Below, one piece after another: positions 47,223 to 54,584 of a stretch of DNA of 64,000 nucleotides (positions within the stretch are counted from its first letter, which is position 1; each line of letters begins with the position of its first letter). Made by a program: the position numbers and the translations under genes. This DNA comes from Chryseobacterium sp. JAH (GTDB lineage Bacteria > Bacteroidota > Bacteroidia > Flavobacteriales > Weeksellaceae). The notes beneath the pieces were generated by a model. That model saw nothing but the letters and a program-made list of their open reading frames with translations. It was not told where the DNA came from and ran no database searches. Location: contig NZ_LMAH01000002.1 in NCBI RefSeq assembly GCF_001507335.1, positions 62,001 through 126,000 on the forward strand, in the 5' to 3' direction.

Positions 47223-48188
47223 TTAAAAAGCCAAAGGCTTCAAGTTCAATCCTAAATTTTCGTCCCAGCCCATCGCGATATTCATATTTTGAACTGCCTG
47301 TCCGGAAGCTCCTTTCAACAAATTGTCAATCGCTGAGTGAATCACCACAACATTTCCACTCTTTTCTATATGAATCATACAACGATTGGTATTGACAACC
47401 TGTTTTAAATCAATTGCTTTCTCACTTACCTTTACAAAAGGCTCATCTGCGTAAAAATCCCGATACAGTTGATTGATATCTGAAAGTTCTACATCTGTTT
47501 TCACCGTGGAACTCGTAAAAATCCCTCTCGTAAAATCTCCTCTCCACGGAACAAAATTCAGACTGATTTCATCAGTATTAAATGAAACTAACTGCTGTAA
47601 AATCTCATCTATATGTTGATGGGTCAAAGTTTTATAAGCCGAAATATTATCGTTTCTCCAGGTAAAATGCGTCGTTGGCTGTAAAGACTGACCTGCACCT
47701 GTTGAACCTGTGATTCCCGTTGTGTAAACCTCATTCAACAACCCTTTTTGAGCTAATGGAAGCACAGCCAGTTGAATCGCTGTCGCAAAACATCCTGGAT
47801 TTGCAATACTTTTTGCTCCTACAAGTTGTTTTTTGTTGATTTCAGGCAAACCGTAGATAAAATTTCTGTTTTCGAAATTACCATCTAAACGAAAATCATT
47901 TCCTAAATCAATTACTAATGTTTCATCTTTTATATTATTTTGAGTCAGCCAATTCCAGCTTTCTTTGTGAGGAAGACATAAAAACAAAATGTCTACATCT
48001 TCAGGCTGATCTGTTAAAAACATTTCACAAACCGTCGCTAAATCTGGGTACAAATCTGAAATCTTTATTCCCGAATTTGAACGGCTATATAAAAAACTCA
48101 AAGTCACATTGGGATGAAAAGCCAGCAAACGAACTAATTCGCTTCCTGTGTAGCCGTTGGCACCGATTATTCCGATATTTTTTTTCAT
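47223..48188 (-). CDS. argC: N-acetyl-gamma-glutamyl-phosphate reductase
   Basis: 321 residues from MKKNIGIIGANGYTGSEL (48188). NAD(P)-binding GANGYTG, catalytic Cys in NPGCFATAI, GITGSTGAGQ, and a C-terminal DNLLKGASGQAVQNMN. Reduces N-acyl-glutamyl phosphate to the semialdehyde. A Met 11 codons upstream exists but is less likely than the start directly at the beta-1 strand. Confidence 0.95.
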   Translation of the reverse strand: MKKNIGIIGANGYTGSELVRLLAFHPNVTLSFLYSRSNSGIKISDLYPDLATVCEMFLTDQPEDVDILFLCLPHKESWNWLTQNNIKDETLVIDLGNDFRLDGNFENRNFIYGLPEINKKQLVGAKSIANPGCFATAIQLAVLPLAQKGLLNEVYTTGITGSTGAGQSLQPTTHFTWRNDNISAYKTLTHQHIDEILQQLVSFNTDEISLNFVPWRGDFTRGIFTSSTVKTDVELSDINQLYRDFYADEPFVKVSEKAIDLKQVVNTNRCMIHIEKSGNVVVIHSAIDNLLKGASGQAVQNMNIAMGWDENLGLNLKPLAF

Positions 48189-48371
48189 TTTCTTTTTTCC
48201 ACAGATTGCACCTGAGGCCATTATTATTTGAACCCATCGAGTTCGTTTTTAAACATTGAATTGCATGAAGCCCGACTTAAGCGGAAATCCTTTTGTGAGG
48301 AGGAACGACGAATAAAAGATTGCGCGAGCCCTTCGACCAGCTCAGGATAAACTGCAGGCTGATAAAGCTGC
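48189..48371. repeat. argG-argC gap with atypical GC-richer sequence
   Basis: 183 bp with no ORF. The stretch GCCCGACTTAAGCGGAAATC...GAGGAGGAACGACGAATAAA (about 48269-48315) is richer in GC than other gaps and has the look of a dispersed intergenic element. No second copy is in this window, so this is a guess. Confidence 0.35.
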
Positions 48372-49562
48372 CTAAATCTTATTTATCTGATGATATATAT
48401 TTAAAGAATTGCTTACGATTTTTGTGTAGCCTTTCACATCTTCTCCCGTCCACGCTCTGTTTGCTTCGCCATAGCTTCCGAATTTATCGGACATTAGATC
48501 ATGCTTAGACTCAATTCCGTTTAAGATAAATCTGTATGAATGAAGGGTTACAAAAACTTTTCCGCTTACCGTTCTTTGAGAATCATTCAAGAAAGACTCA
48601 ATATTTCTCATCACAGGATCTAAGAAAAGTGCCTCATGAAGCCAGTTTCCGTACCAGTCAGACAATTGAGATTTCATCATCTGCTGATATTTTGAAAGCG
48701 TATGTTTTTCCAATAAATGGTGTGCTTTGATAATCACAGACGCTGCTGCCGCTTCAAATCCTACCCTACCTTTAATTCCGACAATTGTATCCCCAACATG
48801 AATATCACGACCGATTCCATAAGCAGACGCTAATTTTTCAATTTTTTGAATCGCATAAACAGAATGTTCAAAATTTTCTCCGTTTACCGCTACGACCTCA
48901 CCATTTTTAAATTCAATTTCCAATTCTGAAGGCTCAGTTTCTTTAAGTTGAGACGGAAAAGCTTCTTCGGGAAGATAGTTTCTTGATGTCAAGGTTTCTT
49001 TTCCACCGACTGAAGTTCCCCAAAGTCCTTTATTGACAGAATATTGTGCTTTCTGGAACTCCATTTCGTAACCATGACCTTTCAAAAATTCAATTTCTTC
49101 TTCACGGGATAAAGATAGATCACGAATAGGCGTAATAATTTGCACATTCGGACACATGACCTGAAAAATCAAATCGAAACGAACCTGGTCATTTCCAGCA
49201 CCTGTACTTCCGTGAGCAATCGCATCAGCACCGATTTCAATCGCATATTTTGCGATTTCCTGCGCCTGCACCGTACGTTCAGCACTCACAGATAACGGAT
49301 AGGTATTGTTTTTCAATACATTACCAAAGATCAAATACTTTACACAAGAATTATAATAATCTTCCTGAGCGTCAACGCACCTGTATTCTTTCACCCCAAG
49401 TTGAAAGGCTTTTTTCTCCAGTTCTTTTTCCTCTTCTTGAGAAAAACCTCCGGTATTTACAGTGACTGCATATACTTCATATCCAAGTGTTTCACTCAGA
49501 TATTTGGCACAGTAAGAGGTATCGAGACCTCCGCTAAACGCTAAGATTACTTTCTTGCTCAT
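48372..49562 (-). CDS. argG: Argininosuccinate synthase
   Basis: 396 residues from MSKKVILAFSGGLDTSYCAK (49562): PP-loop SGGLDTS, HGSTGAGNDQVRF, EKELEKKAFQLGVKEYRCVDA and KGRVGFEAAAASVI. Joins citrulline and aspartate with ATP. The start at 49562 lies inside the preceding GNAT gene (29-bp overlap), so the two are coupled. A Met 13 codons further upstream is less likely. Confidence 0.95.
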   Translation of the reverse strand: MSKKVILAFSGGLDTSYCAKYLSETLGYEVYAVTVNTGGFSQEEEKELEKKAFQLGVKEYRCVDAQEDYYNSCVKYLIFGNVLKNNTYPLSVSAERTVQAQEIAKYAIEIGADAIAHGSTGAGNDQVRFDLIFQVMCPNVQIITPIRDLSLSREEEIEFLKGHGYEMEFQKAQYSVNKGLWGTSVGGKETLTSRNYLPEEAFPSQLKETEPSELEIEFKNGEVVAVNGENFEHSVYAIQKIEKLASAYGIGRDIHVGDTIVGIKGRVGFEAAAASVIIKAHHLLEKHTLSKYQQMMKSQLSDWYGNWLHEALFLDPVMRNIESFLNDSQRTVSGKVFVTLHSYRFILNGIESKHDLMSDKFGSYGEANRAWTGEDVKGYTKIVSNSLNIYHQINKI

Positions 49563-50133
49563 TTGAATATTGATTTTCGGGTTGATTATTCTCAACGCCA
49601 TTTACTTTATTATTTTCAGGAACGAAAAGCATAGCCGTACAAAGGCAGTTTTTCCGTTCTTTTTTCATTAAAATTTCATAATTCACGCAACTTTTGCATC
49701 CGCTCCAAAACTCATCATCCTGCGTTAATTCAGAATAAATCACCGGTTTATAGCCTAGGTCACTGTTGATTTTCATCACTGCCAAACCTGTCGTTAAACC
49801 AAATATTTTTGCATTCGGAAATTTTTCTCGTGACAAAGCAAACACTCTGTCTTTGATCAAAGTTGCAATACCTCCATGCCTGAATTTTGGAGAAACAATC
49901 AACCCCGAATTGGCTACAAACTGACCGTGCGACCAGGTTTCAATATAACAGAACCCCACCCATTCACCATTTTCAGTAGCGACTACAGCGTTACCTTCCG
50001 AAATTTTTTTACTTAAATATTCGATGGAACGTTTAGCGATTCCCGTTCCCCGTCGCTGTGCAGAATCATACATTTCCTGCTGTATTTCACTCACATACAT
50101 TAAATGTTCGCATGAGGAAATTTGTATTTCCAT
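49534..50133 (-). CDS. GNAT acetyltransferase heading the arginine operon (candidate N-acylglutamate synthase)
   Basis: 199 residues. GNAT core: AVVATENGEWVGFCYIETW, then ANSGLIVSPKFRHGGIATLIKDRVF (acetyl-CoA loop RHGGIA) and INSDLGYKPVIYSEL. The tail contains Cys pairs (CKSC, CLC) that could bind a metal. Neither argA nor argJ is present in the operon, and this is the first gene, so it may make N-acyl-glutamate, the first step. That is inference from context. The last 30 residues overlap argG. Confidence 0.85.
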   Translation of the reverse strand: MEIQISSCEHLMYVSEIQQEMYDSAQRRGTGIAKRSIEYLSKKISEGNAVVATENGEWVGFCYIETWSHGQFVANSGLIVSPKFRHGGIATLIKDRVFALSREKFPNAKIFGLTTGLAVMKINSDLGYKPVIYSELTQDDEFWSGCKSCVNYEILMKKERKNCLCTAMLFVPENNKVNGVENNQPENQYSNEQESNLSV

Positions 50134-50154
50134 TTATTTATCTGAATTTTTTGG

Positions 50155-50187
50155 CAAATTTAAAACATATTATCTTTAAAAAACAAA
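50155..50187 (-). promoter_or_regulatory. Arginine operon promoter
   Basis: Minus strand TTTG (50187-50184), 21 bp, then TAAATTTG (50162-50155): match to TTTG-N17/23-TAnnTTTG. The -7 box ends 21 bp before the GNAT start at 50133. The inverted repeat at 50169-50200 overlaps this promoter. Confidence 0.65.
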
Positions 50188-50200
50188 TTAAAAAGATAAT
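50169..50200. promoter_or_regulatory. Inverted repeat over the arginine promoter, candidate operator
   Basis: Perfect 9-bp arms ATTATCTTT (50169-50177) and AAAGATAAT (50192-50200), 14-bp spacer. It covers the -33 box region, a position suited to repression. A further half-site ATTATCTTA is at 50231-50239. The sequence is AT-rich, so chance matches are possible. Confidence 0.5.
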
Positions 50201-50269
50201 TTTATTGTTTAATTAATATTTGCAGGTATAATTATCTTATTGTTAAAATTTAATATTGCTAAATTGTTA

Positions 50270-50277
50270 TATATTTG
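50270..50277 (+). promoter_or_regulatory. Candidate -7 box of the zinc-ribbon/HTH gene
   Basis: TATATTTG (TAnnTTTG), ends 5 bp before the ATG at 50283 and 14 bp before that at 50292. It rules out the Met at 50256 as the start if used. Confidence 0.5.
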
Positions 50278-50291
50278 CTAAAATGCTATAT

Positions 50292-50708
50292 ATGGAAAGT
50301 ATCTGCCCGAAATGCAAAAGTGAAAAAGTCGTAAAAAGCGGAATCATTAATGAGAAACAGAGATTCCACTGTAAGGATTGTAATTATTACTTTACCGTTA
50401 AAAAATTAGGTAAAAAAATTGATGATTACTATGTGACCAAAGCACTACAATTATATCTCGAAGGCTTAAGTTTCCGTGAAATAGAAAGGATTATCGGCGT
50501 TTCTCATGTAACCATCAGTTCCTGGATCAAGAAATACAATATTACGAGACCACCTCACTCTGATTTTCATCCGGTTTATAAAATTTTAAAGCAAAATGAG
50601 TTGATCGAATACATTTCCAAAGAAGAAAATATTAAAGATTCAGGTCTAATTATCACTCAATTTGCTGACAAGTACATGTTGATTAAATGGGAAAGATTTA
50701 AGAAATAA
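50292..50708 (+). CDS. Zinc-ribbon plus helix-turn-helix protein (IS1 InsA-like orphan; candidate arginine regulator)
   Basis: 138 residues from MESICPKCKS (50292; ATG 50283 is an alternative). N-terminal zinc ribbon with CPKC and CKDC pairs (about 5-35), HTH segment SFREIERIIGVSHVTISSWIKKY (about 60-85) and a C-terminal tail. The N-terminal part resembles the InsA protein of IS1, but no IS1 catalytic (InsB) domain, terminal repeats or partner gene follows, so it is not a transposon. It is transcribed away from the arginine operon, across the inverted repeat, as local regulators often are. Confidence 0.72.
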   Translation: MESICPKCKSEKVVKSGIINEKQRFHCKDCNYYFTVKKLGKKIDDYYVTKALQLYLEGLSFREIERIIGVSHVTISSWIKKYNITRPPHSDFHPVYKILKQNELIEYISKEENIKDSGLIITQFADKYMLIKWERFKK

Positions 50709-50937
50709 ATTCAAATATTTCTAGCATATTTCTGCTAAAATTAAATTTCAAGACCATCAATTAAATTATTTAACAAGCATTATATTAGATGGTTGTCATT
50801 AAAATTTTACGACTTATCAATAATCATTGATCATTAATCAACTATATCATAACCATTAATATATACTGAATTTTTATAACTAAATTATTAATTCCAATTT
50901 GGCTTTCACAAAATAACAGCCAAAAAATTAATAATTT

Positions 50938-52317
50938 ATGAAGAAAATATTAAGTTTTATTGGATTAGCTTTAATCAGCAGTTCTGTATACGGTCAGGGT
51001 TCACCTGATTATGGAAATGGTTTAAAAATAAATTTAAATCCTGAAGGAGATAAATATGTTAGATTTATTCTCTGGGATCAGTTTTGGATCAGGAACACCG
51101 AAATGAACCCCGGAAGTATGGTAGGCGGCGAACCCACTGACAATACCTGGAATTTAGGAAACCGGAGAGCACGTATTTTAGCCTATGCTCAAATCACAAA
51201 GCGTTACATGATTCTTACGCATTTCGGGATTAACAATCAGACTTTCATCAACGGTGGCTCGACAGGAGCAACAGGAACCGGTGGCTACGGTAATGGTAAA
51301 AAACCCCAGCTTTTCTTTCACGATGCATGGAATGAATATGCCGTTGTAATGCCGGGCGAAGCAGGAAAATTCAGCTTGACATTAGGTGGCGGACTTCATT
51401 ATTACATGGGACTTTCGCGTATGACGATGGCTTCCACACTAAACTTCCTGACGTTAGATTCACCGATTTTCAGCTGGCCTCTGATTGATAATTCAGATCA
51501 GTTTGCAAGGCAGATGGGACTTTTCGCAAAAGGTAAATACGGAAAATTTGAGTACCGGATGAGTTTAAACAAACCTTTCGCAACAGATCTCGCTCCAGCC
51601 AACACATTAATTCCCGGAAATGAAGTCGCTGTAGACAACAACGGAAATCCAAACTGGTCTAAAGCAGGTTATTTTGAATATCAGTTTTTAGACACAGAAT
51701 CTAATCTTCTTCCTTTCAAAGTGGGTTCTTATCTGGGAACCAAAAAAGTTTTCAACGTGGGCGCAGGATTTTACCATCAGGCGGAAGGAACGAGAACTTC
51801 AGTCAATTCAAACATCGAAAAACACGATATTACCCTACTTTCTGTAGATGCTTTTGCTGATATTCCTTTGGGTGAAGCAAAAAATAAAATGGCTGTTTCG
51901 GCGTACGCAGGTTATTTTAACTATAATTTCGGACCGAATTACGTGAGAAATTTAGGTACAATGAACATCACAGCCAACGACCCTAATTTTGTCGGACAAA
52001 GAGCTTTAGCTGGTCCCGGAAATCTACAACCCATGATCGGAACCGGAAATGTGGTCTATGCTCAGGCAGGTCTGTTATTGCCGAGCCAGGCTGAAAAACC
52101 GAAAATCAGAATTCAGCCTTTTGCTGCTTATACGTATAAAGATTTTGAAGCGTTTGATAAGCCATCGTCGCAGTTTGATGTGGGAGCCAACTGGTTTTTG
52201 GACGGTCATCATGCAAAAATCACGACACAATATTCTACGAGACCAGTTTACACAAGTCCAACAGAAAACCCGAAATCTAAAGGCGAATTTATTGTACAGC
52301 TTCAGATTTATTTATAA
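50938..52317 (+). CDS. Outer-membrane porin
   Basis: 459 residues. Signal peptide (MKKILSFIGLALISSSVYG, cleavage near 19-20), then a beta-barrel rich in alternating aromatic residues with Gly/Asn loops, ending in an aromatic-flanked strand (FIVQLQIYL). Resembles phosphate/short-chain-solute porins of flavobacteria. The next gene (MFS) begins 48 bp later, so it likely supplies that transporter with solute. Confidence 0.85.
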   Translation: MKKILSFIGLALISSSVYGQGSPDYGNGLKINLNPEGDKYVRFILWDQFWIRNTEMNPGSMVGGEPTDNTWNLGNRRARILAYAQITKRYMILTHFGINNQTFINGGSTGATGTGGYGNGKKPQLFFHDAWNEYAVVMPGEAGKFSLTLGGGLHYYMGLSRMTMASTLNFLTLDSPIFSWPLIDNSDQFARQMGLFAKGKYGKFEYRMSLNKPFATDLAPANTLIPGNEVAVDNNGNPNWSKAGYFEYQFLDTESNLLPFKVGSYLGTKKVFNVGAGFYHQAEGTRTSVNSNIEKHDITLLSVDAFADIPLGEAKNKMAVSAYAGYFNYNFGPNYVRNLGTMNITANDPNFVGQRALAGPGNLQPMIGTGNVVYAQAGLLLPSQAEKPKIRIQPFAAYTYKDFEAFDKPSSQFDVGANWFLDGHHAKITTQYSTRPVYTSPTENPKSKGEFIVQLQIYL

Positions 52318-52365
52318 AAACCAATTCCATTTAAATTTAATTATTAACAAAAAAAATCTATTGAT

Positions 52366-53946
52366 ATGAGCGAACAACACCACGATGTTTACGAGAATAT
52401 GACAGATAAGCAGAAAAACCGCACCATCTGGAACGTGATCACTGCATCGTCCCTCGGAACCTTGATAGAATGGTATGATTTCTATATTTTCGGAAGTCTG
52501 GCAGTCGTTTTGGCGACCAAATTCTTTCCCGCAGACAATCCTACTGCAGCATTTTTATCTACGCTGGCCACTTTTGCTGCCGGATTTGTAGTAAGACCTT
52601 TCGGAGCCCTGTTTTTCGGAAGACTGGGAGACATCATCGGAAGAAAATATACTTTCTTAGTGACTTTATTGATCATGGGATTCTCAACCTTCCTGATCGG
52701 ATGTATTCCGGGATATGAAACCATCGGATTTATGGCACCGGTTTTAGTTTTAATCTTAAGACTTTTACAGGGATTAGCTTTAGGTGGAGAATACGGCGGA
52801 GCAGCGACTTATGTTGCGGAATATTCGCAGCCACACAGAAGAGGTTACTGGACTTCATGGATTCAGACTACCGCTACAGCAGGACTTTTCATTTCACTGA
52901 TCGTCATTTTAATTACTAAAAATACACTCTCAGCAGAAGACTTTGACTCATGGGGATGGAGAGTTCCGTTCTGGATTTCAATTCTGATGGTTGGAGTTTC
53001 ATATTTCATCAGAAAAAACATGAAGGAATCACCACTTTTTGCAAAGGCTAAAAGTGAAGGGAAAACTTCTAAAAATCCTTTAAAAGAAAGCTTCGGGAAT
53101 AAGTTCAATTTCAAATTTGTCTTGTTGGCTTTATTCGGAGCCGCGATGGGACAAGGGGTAATCTGGTACACAGGGCAGTTTTACGCCATGAGTTTCCTTC
53201 AAAAAGTAATGAACATTAATTCGATGCAGGTCGATTACCTGATGGCAACGGCACTGTTGATGGGAACACCTTTCTTCGTATTTTTCGGTTGGCTTTCAGA
53301 TAAAATTGGCCGAAAAGCAATTATGATGACAGGGATGCTGGTCGCAATCTTAGCCTATCGACCAATTTATGACGCAATGTACAAAAGCGTGAATATAGAA
53401 GCGAAAACTGTGGCAAGTGAGGGTATTAAAGAAACACGAGTTGCAGCCATTCACAAAACGATTGCAACAGACAGTTTAGTGACATTCCACAAAGAAACGA
53501 CTTACACAGACGGAACTTTAATTAAAAAAGACAGTATCGTTCACTGGTCAGCAGCCGGTCCGGTAATGAAAGACGGAAAAGCTGAAGAGCCAAAAGTTTC
53601 AACGTCGATTACGTTAAACGACGACACGAGATGGTATTTGGTCTTCCTTGTATTTATTCAGGTGATTTTTGTGACGATGGTTTACGGTCCGATTGCCGCA
53701 TTTTTAGTTGAAATGTTCCCGGTGAGAATCCGTTACACTTCGATGTCGTTGCCGTATCATATTGGTAATGGGGTTTTTGGAGGATTGCTTCCCGCAGTAG
53801 CGACCTATCTCGTAACTTCCGGAAAAGATGCAGGACATGCGACGTGGTATCTTGAAGGACTTTGGTATCCGATCGGAGTTGCCGCAGTCTGTTTAGTCAT
53901 CGGATTAATTTATCTGAAAAATAAGAACAACAATATCCACGATTAA
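52366..53946 (+). CDS. MFS transporter, metabolite:H+ symporter type
   Basis: 526 residues, 12 helices. Family marks: SLGTLIEWYDFYIFGSLA in helix 1, the A-motif GRLGDIIGRKYTF after helix 2, GLALGGEYGGAATYVAEY, and a second GWLSDKIGRKA. It belongs to the ProP/KgtP/shikimate group, which takes up organic acids and osmolytes. An 80-residue hydrophilic insertion (about 340-418, Thr/Lys-rich) sits in a loop between helices 9 and 10 (or nearby). Neighbouring acyl-CoA synthetases suggest a short-chain acid as substrate. Confidence 0.9.
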   Translation: MSEQHHDVYENMTDKQKNRTIWNVITASSLGTLIEWYDFYIFGSLAVVLATKFFPADNPTAAFLSTLATFAAGFVVRPFGALFFGRLGDIIGRKYTFLVTLLIMGFSTFLIGCIPGYETIGFMAPVLVLILRLLQGLALGGEYGGAATYVAEYSQPHRRGYWTSWIQTTATAGLFISLIVILITKNTLSAEDFDSWGWRVPFWISILMVGVSYFIRKNMKESPLFAKAKSEGKTSKNPLKESFGNKFNFKFVLLALFGAAMGQGVIWYTGQFYAMSFLQKVMNINSMQVDYLMATALLMGTPFFVFFGWLSDKIGRKAIMMTGMLVAILAYRPIYDAMYKSVNIEAKTVASEGIKETRVAAIHKTIATDSLVTFHKETTYTDGTLIKKDSIVHWSAAGPVMKDGKAEEPKVSTSITLNDDTRWYLVFLVFIQVIFVTMVYGPIAAFLVEMFPVRIRYTSMSLPYHIGNGVFGGLLPAVATYLVTSGKDAGHATWYLEGLWYPIGVAAVCLVIGLIYLKNKNNNIHD

Positions 53947-53990
53947 TAGGGATAATCACTCAAAAATTTATTAATTTTAAATCTACTAAA

Positions 53991-54215
53991 ATGAACGGAT
54001 TAAAAAAAATATTAGGCATTGTATGGATTTTAGCCGCCCTAATTGTCGCCTATTTTGGAATAACGGTGATGGGCATCCCTAAAATCACATCAGAAAAGCA
54101 GGAAGACCTTGTGTTCGGCATTATTATACTTTTTGTATTGGTTCCGATCGTCACAGGCGGATTGGCCATCTTTGGATATTATTCATTGACTGGAGAATAT
54201 TCTGACGAGAAATAA
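53991..54215 (+). CDS. Small two-helix membrane protein (DUF6814-like)
   Basis: 74 residues with two helices (about 8-28 and 43-66) and short charged ends (SEKQED; SDEK). Found behind the MFS gene with a 44-bp gap. I believe it belongs to DUF6814, a small flavobacterial family next to MFS genes, but cannot verify. May be an accessory subunit of the transporter. Confidence 0.7.
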   Translation: MNGLKKILGIVWILAALIVAYFGITVMGIPKITSEKQEDLVFGIIILFVLVPIVTGGLAIFGYYSLTGEYSDEK

Positions 54216-54276
54216 ATTATAAATGATAGATGATAATTGATGAATGATTTCGGTCTGTTCATCAATTATCGTTTTT

Positions 54277-54323
54277 AATAGAAGTTTTCATCCTCTTACG
54301 GCTGGGAAAAGAAAACTTCTATT
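54277..54323. repeat. 13-bp inverted repeat in the 54.2-54.4 kb gap
   Basis: AATAGAAGTTTTC (54277-54289) and its exact complement (54311-54323), loop 21 nt with GC-richer CCTCTTACGGCTGGG. Could be a dispersed repeat or an RNA-processing hairpin between DUF6814 and the next gene. No T-run follows, so a simple terminator is unlikely. Confidence 0.5.
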
Positions 54324-54389
54324 TAAATCTCATTCGAAATCAATAATATTAAAAGATTCAAATCATTCACAAATCATCAATAATAACTT

Positions 54390-54584
54390 ATGAAAAAGCG
54401 TCACGAGCAAAAACTGATTATACTGAGCGTAGGTCTTTTGATTGCGTTCAGCATTCCGATTTCATTGCTTTTCAACAGTGAAAGGGAGGTTTTTGGGTAC
54501 CCGATGATTCTTGTTTATTTCTTCGCAGTCTGGATGATTTCCATCATTATTTCTTTTGTAATCGTAAAAAAATATGATGAGTAG
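54390..54584 (+). CDS. Small two-helix membrane protein coupled to the symporter-kinase
   Basis: 64 residues, two helices (about 9-28 and 38-59) with charged ends (MKKRHEQK; KKYDE). It overlaps the following symporter-kinase gene by 11 bp. Tiny membrane partners of this sort (DUF4212, DUF3311 families) accompany sodium:solute symporters, so it may be a subunit of the sensor. The family is not identified with certainty. Confidence 0.7.
   Translation: MKKRHEQKLIILSVGLLIAFSIPISLLFNSEREVFGYPMILVYFFAVWMISIIISFVIVKKYDE

Noticed and set aside
50256..50291. Longer N-terminus (extra 12 codons) of the zinc-ribbon/HTH gene
   Set aside because: The TAnnTTTG box at 50270-50277 lies inside it, so transcription would start after that ATG.
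50292..50708. IS1-family insertion sequence
   Set aside because: Only the InsA-like part is present; no catalytic domain, no inverted ends or duplicated target were seen.
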